From: Halocaridina rubra
Lineage: Eukaryota > Arthropoda > Malacostraca > Decapoda > Atyidae
Reading direction: 5' to 3'
Assembly (NCBI GenBank): GCA_037179515.1
Contig: JAXCGZ010015151.1
Span: 97,501 to 161,500 of the forward strand
Length of the DNA stretch: 64,000 nucleotides
Below are positions 36,837 to 47,402 of the stretch, in pieces; within the stretch, counting starts at the first letter, position 1, and each line of letters begins with the position of its first letter. Under the pieces are notes generated by a model that did no database searches, was not told the origin of the DNA, and saw only the letters and a list, made by a program, of their open reading frames with translations. The translations under genes were made by a program, and so were the position numbers.

Positions 36837-39524
36837 ATGTCGGTTAAACCTGAAGCATTGAAACGCCTTCGGGAATTGGTTCAACGTGATTGTGTTCAGT
36901 GTCAAACAGAACTTGCCAAAGATGATGAGACACTTGTTGTTACTTATTTAGAAAGATGTCATCATACGCTAACAGAAAGATTTGGAAGATATGATAGGAA
37001 ATATGAAGAATATGTCGAGAATAAGCCCCTTAAAAGGGATTCTGAGGAGGAGGATACAGAACATGACAGTCTAGCTGAAACAGTAAATAATATTAGCTTA
37101 GCTGTCCTAGAACGAATTCATAATTTAGGAACTATGAAGAGTACTAGAGCTACTAGTTCCGAGAGTTCAAGCCTCCCAAGTAGGCAACCCACACCTAAAT
37201 TTCCTGAAGTAAAAATACCACAGTTCTCTGGAAACTATGATGAATGGAACGAGTTTTGGGACACGTTTGATAGTTTAGTACATAGCACTTCTATGGCAAC
37301 TATGACAAAGTTTACCATCTTAAGAAATGCCCTTAAAGGAGATGCAAAAGACACCATAAAGGGATATCCTGTTGCTAGTGAGAGTTATGATGAGTGCATT
37401 CAACAGCTACAAGCTGTTTATGCCAGCAAGGACAGGATTGTACGAAATTTAATGAGGAAATTGGTAAAAATACCAACTCCCTCTTCTAATTATTCATCAC
37501 TTTTTAAGTTCAAGCAGGAAGTAGAAGCCATTACTCGAAGTCTGAAAAATTATAAAGACATGGAGAACACTGATTGGGTGTTTTCAGAACTCGTGATGAT
37601 GAAATTGCCAGAAGATGTTGAGAACTGGATTAGCATGAAAATAGACACAAAATATCCTACATATGAAACCCTCTTGAAGGAACTGGGAAAATATGTATAT
37701 CACATAGAGGGCAACAATACTAAAGGTAACACAAAGGGAGAGACCCAAACCTACCAGAGAGATGAGATCCAGTCCTATAAAAAGAATATGGGTAGTTATG
37801 GTGCCACTGCAAAGGTAGTAAATAGTAAATCAGAATGTGCATTTTGTGGTTGGCAAAGTCATAAGTCTGAGCACTGTAATAAAGTAGTTAGCATAAACGA
37901 ACGCAAAGAGAAACTGAGAAACAGCAGAAAATGTCTGAAATGTACTCAGTCAGGACATTATGCATATAAATGTTATGCTCAGTTAAACTGCAAGAAATGT
38001 AGGAAAAATGGCCACCATACCGCTCTTTGTTACAATAAAGGAGCACAGTTTCAAAGGGAGTTGAAAGAATCTAAATTTCCAGGGAAACAATCAGATATTG
38101 GTTCGAAAATGAAAGCTGAATCAAACAAAGGCCAAGAACATTCTAATTCAGAAAGGGACAACACTCATGTGGGTATGATGACTGTGAATGCAGTGCAAAA
38201 ACAAATTGTGAAACCAAATTTACCCTCATGCGCTCTGCCTACTGCCAGTGGAAAGGTAAGCAATTCAAATGGAAGCTTTTGGGTAAACACGAGGTTGTTT
38301 TTTGACACAGGTTCGCAGTGTTCCTTCATAACAAAGGAACTAGTTGAAACTCTTAAACTGAACCCAGTAGATGAAATTACTCTTGGCATTGATGCTTTCC
38401 GTTCAGAAACAAAGAAAGGAACCTTTCCTATTGTAAATGTGATTATCAAGATAGGACAAAAGAGGGCCAGAGTTAAATTGCTTGCAGTTGATGACTTACC
38501 CATTAGTATTCACACCCCTGGGATAACAAAGGCTGCAAATGTGTTAAAGTCTAATGGACATAAACTGGCTGATGAAGATATTGATATTGATGTACTTGAC
38601 AACATTGGCATTGTTTTTGGTGCCTTACATTTTAGCCAGTTCGTTAGTGGTATTAACAAGTGGGAGGCCTATAATCTGATGGAAACACCAGGTGGTGTCA
38701 TGTTGTATGGTCCAATTCCGCATGATATTCAACATGAACCCAATAATGTACAAACCCAACTTGTTATGCGAGTAGGAGCACAGTTATTGCCTACTACTAC
38801 ACAAGAGTTGGTTGAGAAGGCCATAGAGCCTGTTAATAAGTTGTGGGAGCAAGAGAGTATTGGAGTAAAGCAAGAAGTGCATTACGAAGATAAAACTACA
38901 CTTAGAAGTTTTACAGAGTACGTTCCCTTGAAGCCTATCCATCCTCCTCTCCTACACAATTTTCAGAGTGCCTTTGAACAAATGAAGTCTCTAATAGAAC
39001 AGTTTGAGGAAATATTGGAGAATGTTCATGTGGGTAATTTGTTGGATGCTTGTACCAGTGAAGAGAAACAGTATGATATATGCAATACTGCAGATGTAGA
39101 GTGGGAAAAGGCCAAAATATCACTGCAAGCATTAAATTCCAACAATGCAAGATCTCAAAGGGTACTGGATCAGCGACTTTCTAAAGAATCTAGATCTCCT
39201 AACATATCAATCTTTAGTTTAATCTGGAATATAAATACAGACAAGTTGTCGTTGAAAGGTCTGAAGGCTAGAGATGAAGTGCTGACAAAACAGAAACTTC
39301 TGTCACTGGTGGGTATATTTTTGGACTCCTTAGGTCTAATATCACCCTTACTAAGAAGAGGGAAAATTCTTATTCAGAGAGCTTGGTCTGAAAAGCTCTC
39401 ATGGGAATATCTGTTGTCAGAAGTATACGAAGAGGAATCATCAAATTATGAAAGATATGAACGTCAAACTGCCCAAAGGGTTAAAGAATTGTGGGCACGC
39501 TTAATCATTGATAATAAATTGTAG
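36837..39524 (+). CDS. BEL/Pao gag-protease polyprotein fused to a C-terminal pol remnant
   Basis: Open frame of 895 residues from the ATG at 36837. Residues 122-215 (FPEVKIPQFSGNYDEWNEFW onward) match the gag domain of Pao-type elements (DUF1759). Three CCHC zinc knuckles follow: C334-C347, C366-C379 and C385-C398, each C-X2-C-X4-H-X4-C. The aspartic protease motif FFDTGSQCSF has its Asp at 490. After about residue 660 only parts of pol remain: the LWEQESIGVK segment that precedes RT, then, after an apparent deletion, DVEWEKAKISLQ and VGIFLDSLGLISPLLRRGKI with IQRAWSEKLSWEY, the Pao-specific segment after RT. The YxDD block, RNase H and integrase are absent. The frame stays open across the deletion. 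It may supply gag and protease; it cannot reverse-transcribe by itself. Confidence 0.88.
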   Translation: MSVKPEALKRLRELVQRDCVQCQTELAKDDETLVVTYLERCHHTLTERFGRYDRKYEEYVENKPLKRDSEEEDTEHDSLAETVNNISLAVLERIHNLGTMKSTRATSSESSSLPSRQPTPKFPEVKIPQFSGNYDEWNEFWDTFDSLVHSTSMATMTKFTILRNALKGDAKDTIKGYPVASESYDECIQQLQAVYASKDRIVRNLMRKLVKIPTPSSNYSSLFKFKQEVEAITRSLKNYKDMENTDWVFSELVMMKLPEDVENWISMKIDTKYPTYETLLKELGKYVYHIEGNNTKGNTKGETQTYQRDEIQSYKKNMGSYGATAKVVNSKSECAFCGWQSHKSEHCNKVVSINERKEKLRNSRKCLKCTQSGHYAYKCYAQLNCKKCRKNGHHTALCYNKGAQFQRELKESKFPGKQSDIGSKMKAESNKGQEHSNSERDNTHVGMMTVNAVQKQIVKPNLPSCALPTASGKVSNSNGSFWVNTRLFFDTGSQCSFITKELVETLKLNPVDEITLGIDAFRSETKKGTFPIVNVIIKIGQKRARVKLLAVDDLPISIHTPGITKAANVLKSNGHKLADEDIDIDVLDNIGIVFGALHFSQFVSGINKWEAYNLMETPGGVMLYGPIPHDIQHEPNNVQTQLVMRVGAQLLPTTTQELVEKAIEPVNKLWEQESIGVKQEVHYEDKTTLRSFTEYVPLKPIHPPLLHNFQSAFEQMKSLIEQFEEILENVHVGNLLDACTSEEKQYDICNTADVEWEKAKISLQALNSNNARSQRVLDQRLSKESRSPNISIFSLIWNINTDKLSLKGLKARDEVLTKQKLLSLVGIFLDSLGLISPLLRRGKILIQRAWSEKLSWEYLLSEVYEEESSNYERYERQTAQRVKELWARLIIDNKL

Positions 39525-39572
39525 TACTGATGGGGAGACCCTCCATTTTTTCCTTTTTGGAGGGGCCCAGGA
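39525..39572 (+). other. Candidate polypurine tract region before the 3' LTR
   Basis: Between the stop and the 3' LTR lie gatggggagaccc and tttttggaggggcccag. The GGAGGGG run is the best plus-strand primer candidate but is short and not directly adjacent to TG. Confidence 0.4.
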
Positions 39573-40669
39573 TGTCTTGAATATATTTCAAGACAGTTTA
39601 TTTCTACGTACATTATGTAAGTGTTATTTTGCATATAGTTTCGTTTATTGTAACGTAAGTGCATGAATGTATACTTTTAGACTTAGCATGTATACTTATT
39701 AAGTTCTATCATGTATACACGTATATTCGTATGTATAATGTGTAGTTTATTAGGGAGGCTGGCCGTAGAAGACGTGGAGAAAGGAATGTAGGTCACTAAT
39801 GGATTTTAGCCATTAACCTTTCACCTCCTTGATAACGCTTATTGCATCGCCTCGTTGAACAAAGAACTGTTGTAAGCAAGTCATAACTCAACTTAGTCCT
39901 AGTACCAAGGACCCCGACAAACTAGAGGAGTTTGTGGGACTTTCTTACAAAAGTTAGTTGCTGTCGTGAGATGCTACGAGGCACTCATTTTTACTGTGTT
40001 TGTTGACAGTACTTATAAGTTTGTTAAAGAGTACTTAGTGGTACTCGTGAGATGATACGAGACACTCATGTTTAGTGTGTTCATTGACAGTACTTATAAG
40101 TTTGTTAAAGAGTACTTAGTGGTACTCGTGAGATGATACGAGACACTCATGTTTACTGTGTTCATTGACAGTACTTATAAGTTAAATTTTTGTTGTTCTC
40201 GTGGGGCATTACGAGACACTCAAGTAGAAGAACGTGATAGAGATCTGTGGATCAGAAGATACGTTTTTGATTCGGAGTCCCGTGATTGCTGACGACATCA
40301 GGGTTGTCCGGAGAGATGAGTACAGATTCATTGTATTTCTAACAATATTTATAACTACGTGTGAGGGACAGAATGAGCTCATTTAATTGAACACTCGTAG
40401 GTAGAATGTATGTTAGAAAATGTATTATTCTGTATGAGGAAGTTTGAATTTAAGGTGAGGAGAGTTTATTTAAATATTCACATATCAGAAGTTCATAAAC
40501 CCCCATATAAAATATTTGCATGTATGTTTATGCATGTAATATTAATTATATTTTATTGGTAGAGGATTTAATTTTGAGATCGTGGTAGGCCTCTACTGAA
40601 GCCGTGTCAGGATTTCCGAATTTAGGGGGTTATAAGATCGAAGGGTAAATAACACACAGGAAATCCTCC

Positions 40670-40672
<3 letters not shown>
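39573..40672 (+). repeat. 3' LTR of the BEL/Pao element
   Basis: Same length as the 5' LTR (1100 bases). The two visible differences are cag to aag (tatcagaagttc, near 40487) and attctcc to atcctcc at the very end. It includes the same two 81-base units near 40005-40175. Confidence 0.92.

Positions 40673-40763
<91 letters not shown>
40673..40763. repeat. (TA)n microsatellite, 3' side of the retrotransposon
   Basis: About 91 bases of TA following directly on the 3' LTR; the counterpart of the tract at 34740-34986. Confidence 0.95.
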
Positions 40764-40768
<5 letters not shown>

Positions 40769-40775
40769 TTTTATA

Positions 40776-41019
40776 TAGTTTCCAATATCTATAGGAGATT
40801 CATCTGTATAATGTAAGGAAGGGCACAACTGTAACAAAAGAATGGAGGTAGTAGGACTTTGCAATGCTCTGTTCATGCTACGCTTTTCCTAGATTTATTA
40901 ACTAGAAAAAGCGTAGCATGGACAGAGCATGTCAAAGTCCTACTACCTCCATTCTTTTGTTACAGTTGTGCCCTTCCTTACATTATACATATGAATCTCC
41001 TATAGATAATGGAAACTAT
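40776..41019. repeat. Large near-perfect hairpin (inverted repeat, arms about 113 bases)
   Basis: The left arm (about 40776-40888: tatagtttccaatatctata ... catgctacgctttt) is the reverse complement of the right arm (about 40906-41019) with few differences. The loop is roughly 17 bases (cctagatttattaacta). It includes gaatggaggtagtaggactt and its complement. No coding content. It could be a small foldback element, or a local inverted duplication. Confidence 0.9.
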
Positions 41020-41334
41020 GAAAAAAAAAAGTTATTACTTGAAAAGCCTCAAGTTTCAGGATTTTTCATGACATGCGTATAGAAATTTTTATGATTGGAG
41101 ACGATAGACATGAAGACAGATCCGATCAAGTAAAGATAACGACTCCATGTACATTAGATAACACCAATACATTACTTGTTTAGTTTAAATAAGGAAAGAT
41201 TAGGTTGGTATAATGTCTAACCTAACCTAATAATTTAAGGGGTGCCTCTTAACTTAATCCGACATATCTAATGATATATGTTGGAGCAGGGCAAGACGTA
41301 GAATCTAAACATCTTTAGAGTACATTGCACCCAC

Positions 41335-41342
41335 ACTCTCTC

Positions 41343-41374
<32 letters not shown>
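41335..41374. repeat. (TC)n microsatellite
   Basis: CT dinucleotide tract with one interruption (ctcgctc). Confidence 0.9.
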
Positions 41375-41617
41375 CGTGTAATCAATACCGCCTCATACCG
41401 CAGTGGTGACCCTGAAAATGTAAACGAATTAGGTCACCTGAATACAGTATTTAAAAATGTTTTTTTTTTCTCTTATGAATATTTCCTACCATTGTGTAAG
41501 AAATGAAACTATGTAATGGGGACTCGTATGGTAGTGAGGCTGGCGAGATAATGACGTCGCAGAGACTAGAAATGTATAATTTTGTTGGCAATTAGAAACT
41601 TAAAATAATTATATATA

Positions 41618-42694
<1,077 letters not shown>

Positions 42695-42721
42695 ATTACA
42701 GACGTATACATAAGCATTAAC

Positions 42722-42862
42722 AAGGGGAGCGCAGTGGTTATAGCGCTCTTTGAGCCCATCGCGAATCGTTAGGATGGGCATCCAGTCTTAATACCCAATC
42801 TCCAACCTGTCTGTATCCACCTTCATAATGGAGATCAGTAGTGCTGAATAAAATGGCAAACA
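42722..42862 (+). repeat. SINE family A copy
   Basis: The tRNA-like head gcgcagtggttatagcgctc and the body gatgggcatccagtcttaata recur in other copies. It follows the CR1-like 3' end by 28 bases. Confidence 0.75.
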
Positions 42863-42975
42863 ACAACAATAACAACATAAGCTCTAGTTGAAAAACAATA
42901 AATTGTCATGCAAATAAACTTACATGTAAAAATATAATCTCTTGAAATATACCCAAGAGAATTTATTTATAGGAT

Positions 42976-43172
42976 AGGATTCGGTTTTACGTCACAAACT
43001 CCCTTTTCTACTAAGGGCTAGGACAATTGCTATCTTACGAAGGACTTGTTTTGGCAGATGTAATCGTTACCCTGAGTGTATGCCCTTACTAACCTCAGTC
43101 CGTGACAGGGAGCGAACCCTCAACCTGCCGCCTCAGAGTCGCAGACGCTGCCATTTTGCCACGGAGACTACA
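42976..43172 (-). repeat. SINE family B copy
   Basis: Full-length-like reverse copy: the 3' block cggttttacgtcacaaactc at the left, then ttggcagatgtaatcgttac and a tRNA-like B box (gggagcgaaccctcaacc in reverse) with a gccgcctcagagtc head at the right. Confidence 0.8.
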
Positions 43173-43479
43173 AGAGAATTTATTTATATTATCTTTTATT
43201 TAATATAATTTGCATAGAACATAAAAATAGATTCCCAAACAGGCTAAAGTTATCACAAATGATTGCACAAACACTTAAAATCTAGATGTGAGAATACAGT
43301 ACAACAAAAGTGCTGTCTTAATGTGATTCCTGGATGGAAAGGAACAAAAAATAGTAATGAACCTCTGTAAAATAAGATTTTCCATTCAATTTACATTACA
43401 TTTAATCCATTTGCAGATTTTTCATTTATGCAATCAACTTCTAGCATAATTTTTCTTTTTTACGTTTTACGTGTTGCAA

Positions 43480-43640
43480 TTATTCCCCATTTGGGGGAGA
43501 ACATGGATGGAATGAGGTTGAGGAAATAAGGCTGGATGCCTCATCTAACATCCTTTGAACATGGGTTTGTCAACTCCTGAAATTAAGCACCCAACTGAGG
43601 CAGTTTTATAGGCCAACAGCATCTGGCGTTCGTCGGTGGA
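43480..43640 (-). repeat. SINE family A-like copy, diverged
   Basis: Contains ggctggatgcctcatctaac and gggtttgtcaactcctgaaa, matching the reverse complement of family A bodies. Low similarity at its ends. Confidence 0.6.
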
Positions 43641-43929
43641 CACCCATTCAAGTAGTAACCAGATGACCGAGCAAAAAATGGCATACCAACCATGGTAAGG
43701 CCATTGGCGTGCTCTTTATTTACCATATTTATTTTTTGTCTGTCTATACTGTATCAACTTCTCCAAATTCTAAGTAAGTATTTACAGCAATCATTATCAT
43801 GACATAAGAGCTAATCAATTTTGAAGGAGTCCAATAAATAGATTTGGTCTCAAATCTTCACTATTTGGAAGATCTCCATTCAAGATTGTAGGGATATCAT
43901 TATTGAAACTCTCTATTAATTCCACTGAT

Positions 43930-44728
43930 TTCTCTTTTGTGATAGTCTTGCAAATTTCTGTTAATCACTTTGTAAGTCTCCTGTGTGGCTGTCTTGAAGA
44001 TTTCCAGTAATTCTCTTGTGATCTCCTAGTGGCAGAATTGAAGATTTCCATTCATTCTAATGTGATCTCCTATGTGGCAGTCTTAAAGATATCCATTAAT
44101 TCTAATGTGATCTCCTATGCGGCAGTCTTGCAGATATCCATTATACTATTGTGATCTCCTCGTTGGCAGACTTGAAGATTTCCATAAATTCTATTGTGAT
44201 CTCTTTTGTGGTAGTCTTGAAGATATCTATTAATTCTATTGTGATCATCTATGTGGTTGTCATGAAGATAGCCAATAATTCTGTTGTGATCTCCCATGTG
44301 GCAGTCTTGAAGATTCCCATTAATTCTATTGTGATCTCCTGTGTAATAGTCTTTATGATTTCCCTTGATCCTAATGTGATCTCCTTTGTGGGAGTCTTTA
44401 AGATATCCACCGATTCTAATGTGAAGATTTTCAATACTTAAACTGTGATCTATGTGGCAGACTTAAAGATATCCAATAATTCTGTTGTGATCTCCTATAT
44501 GGAAGTCTTAAAGGTATCCATTATTTCTATACTGATCTCTTATGTGACAGTCTTGAAGATATCCATTAATTCTATTGTAATCTATGTGGCTGTCTTGAAG
44601 ATATCCATTAATTCTATTGTGATCTCCTGTGTAATAGTCTTTATGATTTCCCTTGATCCTGATGTGATCTCTTATGTGGGGGTCTTTAAGATTTCCACTG
44701 ATTCTATTGTGATCTATGTAGCAGTCTT
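43930..44728. repeat. 45-base minisatellite, first block
   Basis: About 17 diverged units of roughly 45 bases with the recurring parts tctattgtgatctcct, atgtggcagtcttgaagat and atccattaat. Because the unit is a multiple of three, both strands stay open (ISINSIVIS-type and DHNRINGYLQ-type repeats). The array continues after a LINE insertion at 45262. Confidence 0.88.
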
Positions 44729-45258
44729 TACAATTACTTAAAATCTATAAAGGTCTTGTCCATCCCTGCAAAGAATACTGCTCGCATATCTTGGGTGCTT
44801 CTTCTTATACTTATCTCCTTGATAGGGTTGCATTTAAGGCAGTCAGACTCATTAATGACCCTTCTCTTACTTCTAATCTGGATTCCCTTTCTCTTCGCAG
44901 TAAGGTAATACTGTGTGGAGATTTGTAGCTCGCAGATTGGTCGGTGCAGCAACTGCTTCTTCCCATCTATCTCCAGATTTTGGAACTCTCTTCCTCCTTC
45001 TGTCTTTCCTAATTCTTATAACCTATCTTCCTTCAAAAAGCAGACCTATCGGCATCTCAGGCCCTAATCCTGCCATAACTCTAGGTCCTCGGTACTTTGA
45101 CTATTCTTTCAGTCTCCTTTTCCTTTGTGTATCATTACCTCATCTCTGCCTTGTCCTTAACCTTTTTCTTTTCCTTCGTCTTAATGTTTTCTTTGTGCCT
45201 AGGCCTTTATTGATGAGGGCAGTTGTTTTGCTTGTACCGGTGTCACAGTCATAAAAAA
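44729..45258 (+). pseudogene. Jockey-like LINE 3' fragment (copy 3) inside the minisatellite
   Basis: Matches copies at 5690 and 20440: attacttaaaatctataaag, a CLEYCSHIW-like stretch, the 3' UTR with GATGAGGGCAG and a poly(A) (cataaaaaaagaaa). An internal deletion joins cttcgcagtaaggt to actgtgtggag. It splits the minisatellite array. Confidence 0.8.
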
Positions 45259-45261
45259 AGA

Positions 45262-45640
45262 AATCCATTAATGAAACTGTGATCTCCTGTGTGCCAGACT
45301 TAAAGATATCCATTAATTCTATTGTGATCTCTTATGTGGGATTCATTTAGATATATTTTGTTAATGTGATCTACTAAGTTACAGCCTTTAAAATATCTAT
45401 TAACTCTATTGTCATCTCCCATGTAATAGTGTTTATGAACTCCATTAATCCTAAAATGATCTCCTATGTGGCAATGTTTTAGACATTCATAAATTCTATT
45501 GTGATCTCCTAGTGAGGCAGTCTTGTAGATATCCATTAATTTTATCATGAAATGTGAAATAATCTTGAAGAAACCCATGAATTCTATTTTGATATGAGAC
45601 GGTTTCAAAGATCTCCTTAATACAAGTAATGACATTGAGT
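45262..45640. repeat. 45-base minisatellite, second block
   Basis: Continuation of the same array after the LINE tail, with more diverged units (for example gtgatctcctatgtggcaatg). Confidence 0.85.
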
Positions 45641-47250
45641 TCATTCTTTCCTTTGCATATATTTTTCAATACTTTGCTGTTATGCCGTTATGTCAGACTG
45701 GATGCCCATCCTATCACTCAATGGTGGACTTGGTCAAAGGTCTGTCAATGAATCAAAGTCGCTTGCGTTACAACTCTGCCATGGTGGCAACACTATATAT
45801 GCCCAAGAGTACTTACCAAAAAGAAACTGCTCAATTGCAAATGGGGTTAATGGTTTTTAGCCCTGGATGTTGTAGGAGCCAACTAAAAGGGATAAGAGAA
45901 AAGGCTGGCTCTTGTTACAAAACAGCTAATGGATGGAGTGAGGATAGGGGAGGGTATGATAAAGTCAAGCAACCTCCACTATTTTGTGCTGTTGTTGCCA
46001 TGTTCCTGGGTTCATCAATTTAGAAAAAAAAATCTGCCAAGACACCTCTCTTATCAGTGTGGCCATAAATGTGGTAAAAGAATTGAGGCAGCATGGTTTT
46101 ACGTACTCTACTTCCACTACCAATTGCTTTCTTCCCACTCCCTTACCCCTTTGAGTTGGCTCTTACAACATTCAAGACACCAGTGATAAGAGTGCTAGAC
46201 ATCTATAAAAATTGTATGGGCACTATAATTCGGATGTCTACAACACAGAGGCATTACGGAATGAGAATACACAATACTGTACAGTATATAAGAGCAAGGA
46301 GCCACAGCCCGATTTTATATCTTAAGCCAACACTGATACTGTTATTAAAAGTGAAAATTTCCGAAACGGAGATAAGCAAGGAACTGGAAAACTCTTCAAT
46401 AAGAAAGAATAAATATTATCATAAGCATAATGTAATAATATAGGGAAAGTAGAAAACATGATGGCAGCAAGCCATAATCACAATTGCCATACAAATTTAC
46501 CTCTAGTACCTAAAATCCTTGATATTAAAGTTATTTTAACCACATGTCATATTATGAAATGTCTACTACATTAAGGATATACTGATAAAATAACTGACCC
46601 GCAAGGTCCCTTGATGGTTCTGTTCTTGTATATATGGTGCTTAATATCATAACGGGCTATACGCTAAAATGGCCGCCGAGCACCTGCAGACACATATAAC
46701 CAAACCGACTCTCCATGCGTTTGATATAAGAACGTGCCAAAAAAAAATAAATACAGTTTGCAAAAGGGTTGAAAAACAACAAAATAACACGAATGGCTAC
46801 CTAGTTATCAGACTATACAGTTGCAAAACTTTTAAAAAAATTTTTTTGGCATTTTGTAGATTTAGCACTTAATCAGTATAAGACTAGGCCTCTCACACCA
46901 AGTATGGGCAGACGTGAGATATCATGCTTTGGGGTAAGTGGTAGAGAACTGCGTGATAGAGTAAAATAACAAATTTAGTACTTCATCTTGTAATTTCATT
47001 TTGTCACAGAACAGTTGATGAAGGGAATGAAGAGAAGCAAAACATGATTTAGATTTGCAACCTTCCGTTTTTGTTCAGATGTGGCTATACTGCAAGCTTC
47101 AGATTAGTGTTATGGCATGTGATTAAAAAAAATACATAATTACTATATACAGAAATTATGAACATGAAGATGCAAGTTTAACTTTATTTATTCTCTCAGT
47201 ATACTGTATCAATTATGTTTGTGATAAGAAGAATATTATCTTTATCAATT
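45641..47250. other. Intergenic; no gene recognised
   Basis: Includes a SINE-like fragment near 45695-45760 (tggatgcccatcctatcact). A frame at 45682-46023 without known domains overlaps it and is not called as a gene. Confidence 0.4.
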
Positions 47251-47251
47251 A

Positions 47252-47402
47252 GGGGACCGACGTGGCGTGTCAAGTAGAATCTTGACTTGGGAGGTGACAG
47301 ACCTGCATTCCAGCTCACAGTGGGGCAATAGGAAGGGCATCCAGCCTTAATTCCACAGCTTCAAGCTGTCAGTGTCCACCCCAAAATGGCGACTAATACA
47401 AA
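47252..47402 (+). repeat. SINE family A copy
   Basis: ggggaccgacgtggcgtgtc head, gaagggcatccagccttaat body and tgtccaccccaaaatggcga tail. Confidence 0.75.

Noticed and set aside
41335..41374. Promoter-like pyrimidine tract (CT)n as a GAGA-factor site
   Set aside because: No adjacent gene or start site; it is a plain dinucleotide microsatellite.
44151..44741. Possible membrane or repeat protein (ISINSIVIS repeats)
   Set aside because: It is a 45-base minisatellite read in frame; the opposite strand is equally open, with no start context or domain.
43930..45640. CRISPR-like array (regular repeats)
   Set aside because: Units are contiguous with no spacers, diverged, and the context is eukaryotic.
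45682..46443. Overlapping open frames of 85-116 codons as a host gene
   Set aside because: They are in three different frames, begin inside a SINE-like fragment, and show no domain or splice pattern that I could support.
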